A DNA stretch of 8,371 bases from Lachnospiraceae bacterium (GCA_017620345.1 JAFZQP010000126.1:1-8371); one strand, 5' to 3'. Counted from the stretch's first letter, positions 1 through 6,838 are shown. Made by a program: numbers and translations. The notes: generated by a model not told the origin, from the letters alone.

Positions 1-1289
1 AAGGAAAGATAAGGACGATCGCATTTTCCCTGCTCATCATGGTATCGATCGTGGAGATGCTGTACAGCGCCAGGACAGCATATATATGTCTTAATTCCTA
101 TGGCGGAGAGTTTCCTCCGATATCCAAATTTAAGGATGACTATAACAATATCAATAATGTGATCTCTTTCATCAAATCTGAAGATGACGGTTTTTACAGG
201 ATAGAAAAGGATTTTGACAGGGCGATAAACGACCCCGCGATGTTTGACTATATCGGCCTGTCCCTCGACAGTTCGTGCGAGAAGGATGAGATACTTGACT
301 GGCTTGTGAACTTCGGATTCTGCAAGACAGTTTATTTTACGTATTATAACGGGGGCAGTACATCATTTGTCGATGACCTGTTCGGAGTAAGATATTATGT
401 ATCAAGATTTGACACGATAGAAAAACCGTACATTAAAATGACGTATGAAGGAGAGTATCACGCATATGAAAACAAAGACGCTCTGCCGATGGCATATATC
501 GCACCGCCCGGACTTAAGGATGATGACATAAACGCCGGCAATACTTTCGAGAAGCAGAACAGGCTTGTTTCATACTGGAGCGACACACCTGTTTATACAA
601 AAGCAGAACCATCAGTTGCGACCCTCGGAGCAGAGGATAAAGGCAACGGAAGATACGTCCGTACCGATGATACGGGCTACATAGTCTACAACATTCCGAT
701 AACCGAAAAGATGCCGCTGTATTTTTATTTCTATGCACCCCATCGTCAGGACGGAGAAGTGTTTGTAAACGGGCAGTCAGGAGACGTATATTTTACCGTC
801 AATCACTGGAACACTCTGTGCGCGGGAACATATGAGCCCGGGGATACGGTTGAGATAAAAATGCAGATACTCGGCGATGAACTGGAGATATCTGAGGCGT
901 GTTTCTATTATGAGGATAAGGATGCGCTTGCCGAGTGGGCAGAAGCAGCGCGCGCCCTTAACGCTTCCATAGGAGAAGTAAGTGAGATAACAAGTTCGCA
1001 TCTTACATTTTCCGTTGATACAAAAGACGCCGAAACGGTCATTGTATCGATACCATATGAGGAAGCATGGAATATAACCTGCGATGGAGAACGCATCACC
1101 TCATCACCTGCCATAGAGCAGCTTATGAGCTTTGAAGTTCCGGCGGGATCTCACACGATAGAAATGCGATATACTCCGGAAGGGACCAAAGTGGGGATCG
1201 CGGTATCAACTGCCGGGATAATACTTTTTATCCTTTCGCTTTTTTGGTATACTCATAAAGAGGAGAAAATACAATCTGGTGAGGAATAA
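1..1289 (+). CDS. YfhO-family membrane protein, C-terminal part (5' end outside window)
   Basis: The reading frame is open from base 3 and continues upstream, so the first Met at 39 is internal and not the start. The visible part begins with a hydrophobic segment (IAFSLLIMVSIVEMLYSA, about 18-71) that looks like the last helix of a multi-spanning core. About 370 residues of soluble, aromatic- and acid-rich extracytoplasmic sequence follow. It includes FYRIEKDF near residue 51 counted from the Met at 39, a feature I associate with YfhO proteins. The soluble part ends in a beta-rich region (VPAGSHTIEMRYTPEG), followed by one last membrane span (VGIAVSTAGIILFILSLFWY, about residues 385-404) and a short charged tail. 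YfhO proteins are GT-C-like membrane proteins; Bacillus YfhO acts in glycosylation of lipoteichoic acid. A glycosyltransferase-related envelope role is likely, but the catalytic N-terminal part is not visible. The stop lies 3 bp before the next gene. Confidence 0.85.
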   Translation, partial: GKIRTIAFSLLIMVSIVEMLYSARTAYICLNSYGGEFPPISKFKDDYNNINNVISFIKSEDDGFYRIEKDFDRAINDPAMFDYIGLSLDSSCEKDEILDWLVNFGFCKTVYFTYYNGGSTSFVDDLFGVRYYVSRFDTIEKPYIKMTYEGEYHAYENKDALPMAYIAPPGLKDDDINAGNTFEKQNRLVSYWSDTPVYTKAEPSVATLGAEDKGNGRYVRTDDTGYIVYNIPITEKMPLYFYFYAPHRQDGEVFVNGQSGDVYFTVNHWNTLCAGTYEPGDTVEIKMQILGDELEISEACFYYEDKDALAEWAEAARALNASIGEVSEITSSHLTFSVDTKDAETVIVSIPYEEAWNITCDGERITSSPAIEQLMSFEVPAGSHTIEMRYTPEGTKVGIAVSTAGIILFILSLFWYTHKEEKIQSGEE

Positions 1290-1292
1290 TTC

Positions 1293-3122
1293 ATGAACGT
1301 TTTCAGCGTTATTTCACTTCTGGGCGGACTGGCCATGTTCCTGTACGGAATGAAGCTCATGGGTAACAACCTGAAGGAGAGCTCGTCGGGGACACTCAAG
1401 ATCGTTATCGGTAAGATGACCGATAATACGGTCAAGGCCCTTTTTCTCGGTGTGATCATAACCGCCATGATCCAGTCTTCAACCGCTACAATAGTCATTA
1501 CATCGGGACTTGTCGCAGCAGGCGTACTGTCGTTTGACCAGTCATTCGGGATCATAGTTGGAGCCAATATCGGTACGACCGTGACCGGACAGATCATACG
1601 ACTGATGGATATCAATGCGGAGAGCGGATCGTTCCTTCAGTTTTTCCAGCCGTCGACTCTAGCGCCGCTGGCGCTCATTATCGGTATCATCCTTATAATG
1701 GGTTTCAAGTTTAAAAGGGCCGACAATTTCGGAAACATAGCGATAGGATTCGGAATACTCTTTACCGGTCTTATGAACATGACAAGTGCGGTCAGTGCAT
1801 TTGCCGAGAGCGGTATCATCGATGTGCTGTTTGAGAATATGGGTAACAATCCGTTCCTCAGTTACTTTACCGGCGCACTCATTTCGTTCGTGCTCCAGAG
1901 TTCCTCGGCGACGATCGGTATGCTGCAGGCATTTTCACAGGCCGGAACGATACCGTTTAAGGTCGTATATGTTGTTATAGTCGGCGTATACCTGGGAGAC
2001 TGTCTTACAACGGGTATCGTATGTGCCATCGGTGCCAAAGCCGATTCCAAGAGAGTAGGACTTCTCAACATAATCTATAACCTGTTCAAGACGGTTCTTG
2101 TTCTTGTCGTTGTAACGCTTTTGAAGAATTTCGGAGTCATAGACGGCTTGTGGGATATGACTATGAGATCGGGCAGTATAGCGGATGCCAATACGATATT
2201 CAATGCGGTATGTGCTCTTTTACTGCTGCCTGCGGGAGGAATCCTTAAAAAAGTTACCAGAAAGCTGATAAAGGATGATAAGGTAGCTTCCGGAAAATAT
2301 GCGGACAAGGTCTCGGCACTCAATCCGGTGTTCTTCAGGACCCCTGCCATTGCCTTCGGAGGATGTTATGATGTTCTGACGATAATGTTTGATGCGGCAA
2401 CCGCCAATATAAAGAAAGCTTTTGACGTAATATACCGTTACGATGAAAAGACGATAGAAGAAATTCACGAAGAAGAAGAAAACATTGATTATCTTACCGA
2501 CTGTGTCGACAAATACCTGATACAGCTCGCACCGTATGTCAGTGAAGATCTTCATCTGCGCATACTCAAACAGTACCATAAGCTCGTATCCGAATTCGAA
2601 CATCTCGGTGATTATGCGGATAAAATGGCGGATTCAGCCACGACAATACATGAAGAAGGTATTGTCCTGTCGAAGACTGCGCTTAATGAGATAGGACTGA
2701 CCCGGACTCTTGTTGAAGAGATAATAACATATTCATCCAAGGCCTTTGAGAAGAGAAATATAAGTGCGGCATATCATATAGAGCCGAGTGTGGATGTCCT
2801 TCATGATATCGTGGCGACTCTTCATGACAATCATCTTGTAAGGCTTCGCGAGGGTCTGTGTACGGTCCGCGGAGGCGTTGTATTTTCCGATATCTTAACG
2901 AACGTGGAAAGGATCGGAAAGACCTGCTCCAATATCGGGATAGCGACGATCGCAAGAGTCAGCACCGAAGTTGAGAACAGTAAACATTCATATACCGCAT
3001 CGATCCATCAGGGCAAGAACGAAGAATACAACATGGAATATGAAAGAACTCACGAAGTGTATTATGGCCGACTGGCCGCCATAGATAAGGAGGAGCCGGC
3101 AGCGGAGGTGAAGGATGTATAA
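1293..3122 (+). CDS. Na/Pi cotransporter family protein with C-terminal PhoU-like domain
   Basis: This is a 609-residue membrane protein of the NptA/YjbB type (Na_Pi_cotrans repeats plus a PhoU-like helical domain), predicted to couple phosphate movement to Na+. The start at 1293 is supported by GGTGAGGA at 1279-1286. The membrane half (about 1-325) carries the two inverted-repeat signatures: IQSSTATIV at 60-68 followed by GANIGTT at 90-96, and LQSSSATIG at 201-209 followed by a variant loop GVYLGDCLTTG at 231-241. After a basic linker the cytoplasmic half (about 355-560) is helical and has PhoU-type motifs EFEHLGDYADKMAD at 433-446 and NVERIGKTCSNIG at 537-549. A charged tail ends the protein. 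Length is in the normal range for Na/Pi-PhoU fusions (roughly 530-620). In other bacteria these proteins can work as phosphate exporters, so direction of transport cannot be read from sequence. No pst or pho genes are in the window. The last 8 bp overlap the next gene, which suggests coupled translation. Confidence 0.95.
   Translation: MNVFSVISLLGGLAMFLYGMKLMGNNLKESSSGTLKIVIGKMTDNTVKALFLGVIITAMIQSSTATIVITSGLVAAGVLSFDQSFGIIVGANIGTTVTGQIIRLMDINAESGSFLQFFQPSTLAPLALIIGIILIMGFKFKRADNFGNIAIGFGILFTGLMNMTSAVSAFAESGIIDVLFENMGNNPFLSYFTGALISFVLQSSSATIGMLQAFSQAGTIPFKVVYVVIVGVYLGDCLTTGIVCAIGAKADSKRVGLLNIIYNLFKTVLVLVVVTLLKNFGVIDGLWDMTMRSGSIADANTIFNAVCALLLLPAGGILKKVTRKLIKDDKVASGKYADKVSALNPVFFRTPAIAFGGCYDVLTIMFDAATANIKKAFDVIYRYDEKTIEEIHEEEENIDYLTDCVDKYLIQLAPYVSEDLHLRILKQYHKLVSEFEHLGDYADKMADSATTIHEEGIVLSKTALNEIGLTRTLVEEIITYSSKAFEKRNISAAYHIEPSVDVLHDIVATLHDNHLVRLREGLCTVRGGVVFSDILTNVERIGKTCSNIGIATIARVSTEVENSKHSYTASIHQGKNEEYNMEYERTHEVYYGRLAAIDKEEPAAEVKDV
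3104..3111 (+). promoter_or_regulatory. Strong ribosome binding site inside the preceding gene
   Basis: GGAGGTGA lies within the last codons of the Na/Pi transporter gene. The GGAGG core ends 6 bases before the ATG at 3115. It fixes the start of the DUF5662 gene and allows re-initiation by ribosomes finishing the upstream gene. Confidence 0.8.
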
Positions 3123-3708
3123 GTTTGTAAAACACTTTCTGACGGTAAGAGAGCACAGAAAGCTTGTCAGACAGGGATGTTTTCGTGTAGGCCTGTACTT
3201 TCAGGGACTTACTCATGATCTGAGTAAATACAGTCCGTCGGAATTCCTTATGGGAGCAAAATATTATCAGGGATACAGAAGTCCCAACAATGCCGAGCGC
3301 GAGGCAAAAGGATATTCTCAGGCATGGATGCATCACAAGGGCAGGAACAAGCATCACTATGAATACTGGACGGATTATAAGCCGGGCAGCAGGGAAGGAG
3401 AAGGCCACAGCGTGGTCCCGACCAAAATGCCGAAGCGATATCTCGTGGAGATGTATGTTGACAGGGTAGCTGCATCCACGATTTACAACAAAGGACACTA
3501 TAATTGGGAGATGCCCCTTCAGTATTACAGGAAGGGTGATTATACGAATCTGATAGAGGAAAGTACGAGAGCCGAGCTTGAACATCTGCTGAGGATGCTC
3601 GCGGTAGAAGGTCCCGATGTTACGGAACGTTATATCAGAAATGTTATACTCCGGTTTTATCCCGGCGCAAGACTTGCAAGCTTCATACAATCCCTAAGGA
3701 AAAAATAG
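3115..3708 (+). CDS. DUF5662 family protein
   Basis: A 197-residue soluble protein that I recognise as DUF5662, a family of unknown function found in Firmicutes and some phages. No signal peptide or membrane span is visible. Conserved-looking blocks rich in possible metal ligands are THDLSKYSPSEF at 33-44 (His34, Asp35) and WMHHKGRNKHHYEYW at 71-85 (His73, His74, His80, His81), then MPKRYLVEMYVDRVAA at 105-120. The His/Asp pattern suggests a helical metal-binding fold somewhat like HD-domain proteins, but this is inference and no activity should be assigned. The start overlaps the Na/Pi transporter gene by 8 bp and has a strong ribosome binding site. The stop (TAG at 3706-3708) directly abuts the nth start. 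Family assignment is by recall of the motif pattern. Confidence 0.82.
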   Translation: MYKFVKHFLTVREHRKLVRQGCFRVGLYFQGLTHDLSKYSPSEFLMGAKYYQGYRSPNNAEREAKGYSQAWMHHKGRNKHHYEYWTDYKPGSREGEGHSVVPTKMPKRYLVEMYVDRVAASTIYNKGHYNWEMPLQYYRKGDYTNLIEESTRAELEHLLRMLAVEGPDVTERYIRNVILRFYPGARLASFIQSLRKK

Positions 3709-4392
3709 ATGGCAGCGAAACGTACTCTTGAGATAATAGAGATCTTTAAACAGATGTATTCCACGGAGCCAAGATGTTACCTTGATCATGACAGTCCGTG
3801 GCAGCTTCTTGTTGCAACGATCCTGAGTGCTCAGTGTACCGACGCCAGAGTAAATATGATCACAAAAGATCTGTTTGTAAAATATCCGACGCTTTCCGAC
3901 ATAGCGGATGCTGATCTTGAAGAATTTGAACAGGATATAAAGCAGGCGGGATTTTATCATAATAAGGCAAAGAACATAACAGCCTGCGCAAGGATGCTTG
4001 TGGATGAATATGACGGGGTTGTTCCGAGTGATATTGACGCGCTTACATCTCTTCCCGGAGTTGGAAGAAAGACGGCAAATGTCATCCGCGGGAATATCTA
4101 CGGGATCGACAGTATAGTCGTTGATACGCATGTAAAGAGGATATCGCAAAGGCTCGGACTGGCGCATGAAGATGATCCCGAAAAGATAGAATTTGAACTG
4201 ATGAAGGCAGTTCCGAAGGATTATTGGATACTGATCAATATGTGGTTCATCACTTTTGGTCGGACTCTGTGTAAGGCACAGTCTCCAAAATGTCAAGAAT
4301 GTCCGCTGGTAAGATACTGTCGGGAGCAGCAACATCCTCGGAAATCTCAGAAGAAGTCTCCCCGGAAGACTCAGCGGACCCGCCGAGCCTGA
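3709..4392 (+). CDS. nth: Endonuclease III (DNA glycosylase/AP lyase)
   Basis: Base-excision repair enzyme that removes oxidised pyrimidines from DNA and cleaves the abasic site by beta-elimination. The 227-residue product keeps the family signatures almost exactly in register with E. coli Nth. These are the helix-hairpin-helix LPGVGRKTANV at 115-125 with catalytic Lys121, VVDTHVKRISQRLG at 137-150 with catalytic Asp139, and the [4Fe-4S] ligands Cys188, Cys195, Cys198 and Cys204 in the canonical C-x6-C-x2-C-x5-C spacing. AAGGA at 3696-3700 supports the start, which follows the DUF5662 stop with no gap. E. coli Nth has 211 residues; here 23 residues follow the last cysteine and are strongly basic (Lys/Arg/Ser/Gln). 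That tail and the whole Fe-S loop lie in a 143-bp antisense overlap with the convergent gene. The core enzyme is complete, so activity is expected. Confidence 0.98.
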   Translation: MAAKRTLEIIEIFKQMYSTEPRCYLDHDSPWQLLVATILSAQCTDARVNMITKDLFVKYPTLSDIADADLEEFEQDIKQAGFYHNKAKNITACARMLVDEYDGVVPSDIDALTSLPGVGRKTANVIRGNIYGIDSIVVDTHVKRISQRLGLAHEDDPEKIEFELMKAVPKDYWILINMWFITFGRTLCKAQSPKCQECPLVRYCREQQHPRKSQKKSPRKTQRTRRA

Positions 4393-5017
4393 TCACCGAA
4401 GACGTATTGTCATCGAGTATGTTCTGCAGTTTTGATATGGTTGATTTCTTCGTAAGTGAGCGTATCGAGTCGGCACGGTTGATAAGACGCTGGATCTCGA
4501 CATACAATCCTTTTTCTGCATACATAAGTGCCAGATCGGTATAGTTACCTGATATATCGGTTCCGATGTTCACGCCGGCATTGAGAGTGGCTATGGCCTC
4601 TTCGGTAAGCCCGGCGTTTTTATATTCACATCCGAGATCGTACAGTATTTTACATAGAGATGTAAAATTCTGATCATATTCCGTAAGGATGGGCAGATTT
4701 GCCGCACCGTATGACAGTTTTAGATCGGTATTGGATATTCCGGTCAGGTTTACGATCTTTTTGCCGGAAAGAGCTTTGAGTTCTTCTGCAAGAGAAGCAC
4801 ATTTGGTATTAACGGCAGGTTCAGGTATCGGTATCTGATCGAGAGGCACCTGTATGAACGCAAGATCGTCAAGTGGCTGCTTGAGAGTATTGTTCGCTTT
4901 GCGTTCCCTGTCAAGAAAGCTCTTGAGTCCGTTATCGGGAGTCTGTGCGGTAACCTTCAGAAAAATGAAAATGAATCCCGCAACGATCACAATGGTTGTA
5001 AATAAAGGAGATATCAT
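4250..5017 (-). CDS. Membrane-anchored TPR-like protein of unknown function
   Basis: A 255-residue protein, the only gene on the minus strand. Residues 4-24 are a single hydrophobic segment (PLFTTIVIVAGFIFIFLKVTA) near the N-terminus, best read as an uncleaved membrane anchor with the rest exposed. A charged linker (SFLDRERKANNTLKQPLDD, 33-51) and a Pro-rich stretch follow. Two helical repeats at about 118-151 and 152-185 resemble tetratricopeptide repeats (for example LYDLGCEYKNAGLTEEAIATL at 125-145, quoted here in part as YKNAGLTEEAIATL), suggesting protein-protein contact. The tail from about 211 is Ser/Glu/Asp-rich and low-complexity. The start ATG at 5017-5015 has only a weak TAGGT upstream. 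The gene is divergent from the smORF/vanW unit (47-bp gap) and converges on nth with a 143-bp overlap. I recognise this only as a conserved-hypothetical type in Lachnospiraceae. Absence of stops over 255 codons, the N-terminal anchor and the repeat pattern argue that it is real. Confidence 0.85.
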   Translation of the reverse strand: MISPLFTTIVIVAGFIFIFLKVTAQTPDNGLKSFLDRERKANNTLKQPLDDLAFIQVPLDQIPIPEPAVNTKCASLAEELKALSGKKIVNLTGISNTDLKLSYGAANLPILTEYDQNFTSLCKILYDLGCEYKNAGLTEEAIATLNAGVNIGTDISGNYTDLALMYAEKGLYVEIQRLINRADSIRSLTKKSTISKLQNILDDNTSSVIRLGGSAESSGETSSEISEDVAAPDSILPADILDILETVPYTESDQK

Positions 5018-5024
5018 ATATAAT
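4996..5024 (+). promoter_or_regulatory. Sigma-A-type promoter for the smORF-vanW-aminotransferase unit
   Basis: A perfect -10 box TATAAT lies at 5019-5024. A -35 box TTGTAA (4 of 6 matches to TTGACA) lies at 4996-5001, with the ideal 17-bp spacer. Transcription would start near 5031, leaving a leader of about 34 bases that contains the ribosome binding site GTGAGGT at 5052-5058. The -35 box and most of the spacer lie inside codons 1-8 of the divergent minus-strand gene. This is the only convincing promoter I can see in the window. Confidence 0.7.
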
Positions 5025-5051
5025 TACCTAATTGATCAATGGCGCTGTAAA
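5023..5051 (-). promoter_or_regulatory. Weak candidate promoter for the minus-strand TPR-like gene
   Basis: Read on the minus strand, TTTACA (5051-5046, 5 of 6 to consensus) is followed after 17 bp by GGTAAT (5028-5023, 4 of 6). Its start point would fall at about the ATG at 5017, giving an almost leaderless transcript, and it would overlap the plus-strand -10 box. A promoter further upstream, inside the smORF, is equally possible. Confidence 0.25.
5031..5040. repeat. 10-bp perfect palindrome in the divergent intergenic region (possible operator)
   Basis: ATTGATCAAT reads identically on both strands. It sits at the predicted transcription start of the plus-strand promoter and inside the spacer of the weak minus-strand promoter, so a bound protein could affect both. 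It is short enough to occur by chance. The bound protein, if any, is unknown. Confidence 0.35.
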
Positions 5052-5064
5052 GTGAGGTCAGCTT

Positions 5065-5172
5065 ATGATGAACTTTCGTAATAAAAAAACAAAGCAGACG
5101 GTATCCGCTATCATAATACTGATACTCGTCCTTGCTATGGTAGTACCTACGTTGCTTTATCTTGTATCATAA
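5065..5172 (+). CDS. Small single-span membrane protein (35 residues)
   Basis: A short ORF starts with ATG at 5065 (a second ATG follows at 5068) and stops with TAA at 5170-5172. A good ribosome binding site, GTGAGGT at 5052-5058, lies 6 bases before the first ATG. The product has a basic N-terminus (MMNFRNKKTKQ) and then one clear hydrophobic helix (VSAIIILILVLAMVVPTLLY) almost to the C-terminus. This is the usual layout of a small membrane protein with its N-terminus inside. It is the first gene after the promoter at 4996-5024 and ends 28 bp before the vanW-family start, so it is probably co-transcribed and may be translationally linked to it. I do not recognise the family. It could be a partner of the VanW-domain enzyme or simply a leader ORF. 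Confidence 0.72.
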   Translation: MMNFRNKKTKQTVSAIIILILVLAMVVPTLLYLVS

Positions 5173-5182
5173 TCAAAACACG

Positions 5183-5188
5183 AAGGTG
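5183..5188 (+). promoter_or_regulatory. Ribosome binding site deciding the vanW-family start
   Basis: AAGGTG lies 12 bases before the ATG at 5201, somewhat long spacing. The frame is open further upstream to a TTG at 5162, inside the smORF, but that codon lacks a ribosome binding site and would put 13 polar residues ahead of the signal peptide. ATG 5201 is therefore preferred. Confidence 0.6.
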
Positions 5189-5200
5189 TGTCAAATCAGT

Positions 5201-6838
5201 ATGAAGACAGGCTCGTTAATCAAAAAGATCATATCGGTTCTGTGCATCGGCCAGGTTTTAATGTTTGCCGGTGTAAGGGACGTTTCTGCCTCATGTGCGG
5301 ATGATGTCTATGCCGGGGCAAACGATCTTGTAAAGGATGCGATCGAGAAGATAAGAAGCGGATCGGATACACAGGCTTCCGATTCATCTTTTAGCATGGA
5401 GATAGAACCTGTCATCGAGAGAGATCTGTCGGGTGTGTTCCTGCAGGGTATCTATTTTGATGATATCAGTATGGGTGGTAAAACATACGATGAAGCAGTG
5501 GAGCTGATAAGAGACAAGATCAGATCCATGTCGGATACGAATATCAATTTTAATTCCATAGGAGACAACAAAGTAAATGTGACAGCTGCGGAACTCGGCC
5601 TTGACTGGAGCGATACCGGCACGGTTGCCGATGCGCTGTATGTAGGCAGGAGCGGCAATATAGTCACACGATATAAAGAGAGAAAAGATCTTGAGCATGA
5701 GAAGAAGGTAGATCCGATCAATCCCGAGTTTGACAAGGATATTATCACTTCCATCGTGGCGGAGCAGGGCAAGCTTCACAACATCGAAGGTCAGGATGCC
5801 AAACTTTCCAAGGAGAACGGAAGTTTTGTTGTTACACCCGGAACAAAGGGAGAAAAGATCGATGTCAGTGCATCGGTTTCAAGGATCATGTCGGCACTTG
5901 ATAATTTCAACGGGAATGACATGACGATAGATCTGTGCATCATAGAGGATGTTCCGAAGGCTACGGCAGAGGATCTTGAGAAGATCCATGATCTGCTCGG
6001 AAGTTATAAGACGAGTTTCAAGACATCGAGCGCGGACAGATCGGGAAATGTTCGCAACGGTACGAGACTTGTTAACGGAACGGTAATGCTGCCGGGAGAT
6101 TCTTTTTCGATGTACAATACGGTAAGTCCCTTTACCGAAGAAAACGGATATTTCCTTGCGGGATCATATCTTAACGGTATGGTCGTAGAGAGCCTCGGAG
6201 GAGGGATATGCCAGGTCAGCTCTACACTGTATAATGCGGTCCTTCGCGCGGAATTGCAGGTTGATGAGCGGCACAATCACTCGATGATAGTATCGTATGT
6301 GAACCTTTCAAGTGATGCTGCTATATCGGGAACAAGCAAGGACTTCAAGTTCACGAATAATTCCGCCAATCCGATCTACATAGAAGGATTTACAACGGAT
6401 GACAAACAGGTCGTCTTTAACATATATGGGGTGGAGACAAGACCGGAGAACAGGAAGGTTGAGTATGAGAGTGAGCAGATATCCGAAACGGTACCCGAAG
6501 GTGAGAAGATAATCGCTGATCCGGGAGCGCCCATCGGAAGTATTTCTACTCAGTCCGCTCATACGGGATACGTCGGCAAACTTTGGAAGGTCGTTTATGT
6601 TGACGGCAAGGAAACAGAGAGAACAGAAGTCAATAAGAGTACATACCAGCCTACACCGAAGACGGCTACGGTCGGAACAGCCTCTGATAATCCTGCCGCA
6701 CAGGCAATGATACAGGAAGCGATAGCAACGGGAAGCATCGATGCAGTCAAGGCAACCATCGGAGAACTGAATGCGGCCGCACAGGCAGCAGCCGCTGCGG
6801 CAGAGGCGTTCGGATTTGTAGCCGAACCCGAACAGTGA
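5201..6838 (+). CDS. Secreted VanW-domain protein, candidate peptidoglycan L,D-transpeptidase
   Basis: This 545-residue protein is exported. It has a basic N-terminus (MKTGSLIKK), a hydrophobic core to about residue 24, and a likely signal-peptidase I site after VSA at 28-30. Residues about 75-265 fit the putative peptidoglycan-binding domain often found in YoaR-type proteins (for example GIYFDDISMGGKTYDEAVELI at 83-103, cited by position). The VanW domain spans about 268-410, with LPGDSFSMYNTVSPF at 297-311 and GGGICQVSSTLYNAVLRAEL at 333-352, which contains Cys337, then ERHNHS at 356-361 with His358 and His360. A G5-like beta region (about 415-485) follows, then an Ala-rich tail (498-536). 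VanW was first named in vancomycin-resistance clusters without a known activity. Related VanW-domain proteins of Clostridioides difficile have since been reported as cysteine L,D-transpeptidases, so Cys337 with a nearby His is the likely active site here. No van resistance genes are present, so resistance should not be inferred. Confidence 0.93.
   Translation: MKTGSLIKKIISVLCIGQVLMFAGVRDVSASCADDVYAGANDLVKDAIEKIRSGSDTQASDSSFSMEIEPVIERDLSGVFLQGIYFDDISMGGKTYDEAVELIRDKIRSMSDTNINFNSIGDNKVNVTAAELGLDWSDTGTVADALYVGRSGNIVTRYKERKDLEHEKKVDPINPEFDKDIITSIVAEQGKLHNIEGQDAKLSKENGSFVVTPGTKGEKIDVSASVSRIMSALDNFNGNDMTIDLCIIEDVPKATAEDLEKIHDLLGSYKTSFKTSSADRSGNVRNGTRLVNGTVMLPGDSFSMYNTVSPFTEENGYFLAGSYLNGMVVESLGGGICQVSSTLYNAVLRAELQVDERHNHSMIVSYVNLSSDAAISGTSKDFKFTNNSANPIYIEGFTTDDKQVVFNIYGVETRPENRKVEYESEQISETVPEGEKIIADPGAPIGSISTQSAHTGYVGKLWKVVYVDGKETERTEVNKSTYQPTPKTATVGTASDNPAAQAMIQEAIATGSIDAVKATIGELNAAAQAAAAAAEAFGFVAEPEQ

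Noticed and set aside
2959..3690. Long minus-strand ORF (243 codons) opposite the Na/Pi transporter end and DUF5662
   Set aside because: It lies antisense to two genes with clear families and good starts. Its protein is Cys/His/Pro-rich with no coherent domain, as expected of a shadow frame.
3694..4335. Minus-strand ORF (213 codons) opposite nth
   Set aside because: Antisense to the fully conserved nth gene, with no family resemblance. It also overlaps the real minus-strand gene at its 5' end.
4393..4420. Rho-independent terminator between the convergent genes
   Set aside because: No stem followed by a T run on either strand near either stop.
4290..4544. Plus-strand ORF (84 codons) after nth
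   Set aside because: It is the reverse frame of the acidic tail and repeat region of the minus-strand TPR-like gene. It has no ribosome binding site and no recognisable domain.
5162..5200. TTG at 5162 or GTG at 5186 as start of the VanW-family gene
   Set aside because: No ribosome binding site at suitable distance. They would put polar residues before the signal peptide. ATG 5201 fits better.
5201..5299. Lipoprotein signal in the VanW-family protein
   Set aside because: A Cys (residue 32) follows the hydrophobic core, but the preceding residues are Ser-Ala-Ser, and the lipobox needs Leu/Val/Ile at -3. A VSA signal-peptidase I site fits better.
5201..6838. Vancomycin-resistance determinant
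   Set aside because: VanW domains are widespread in Clostridia. No vanH, vanA/B, vanX or two-component genes are in the window.
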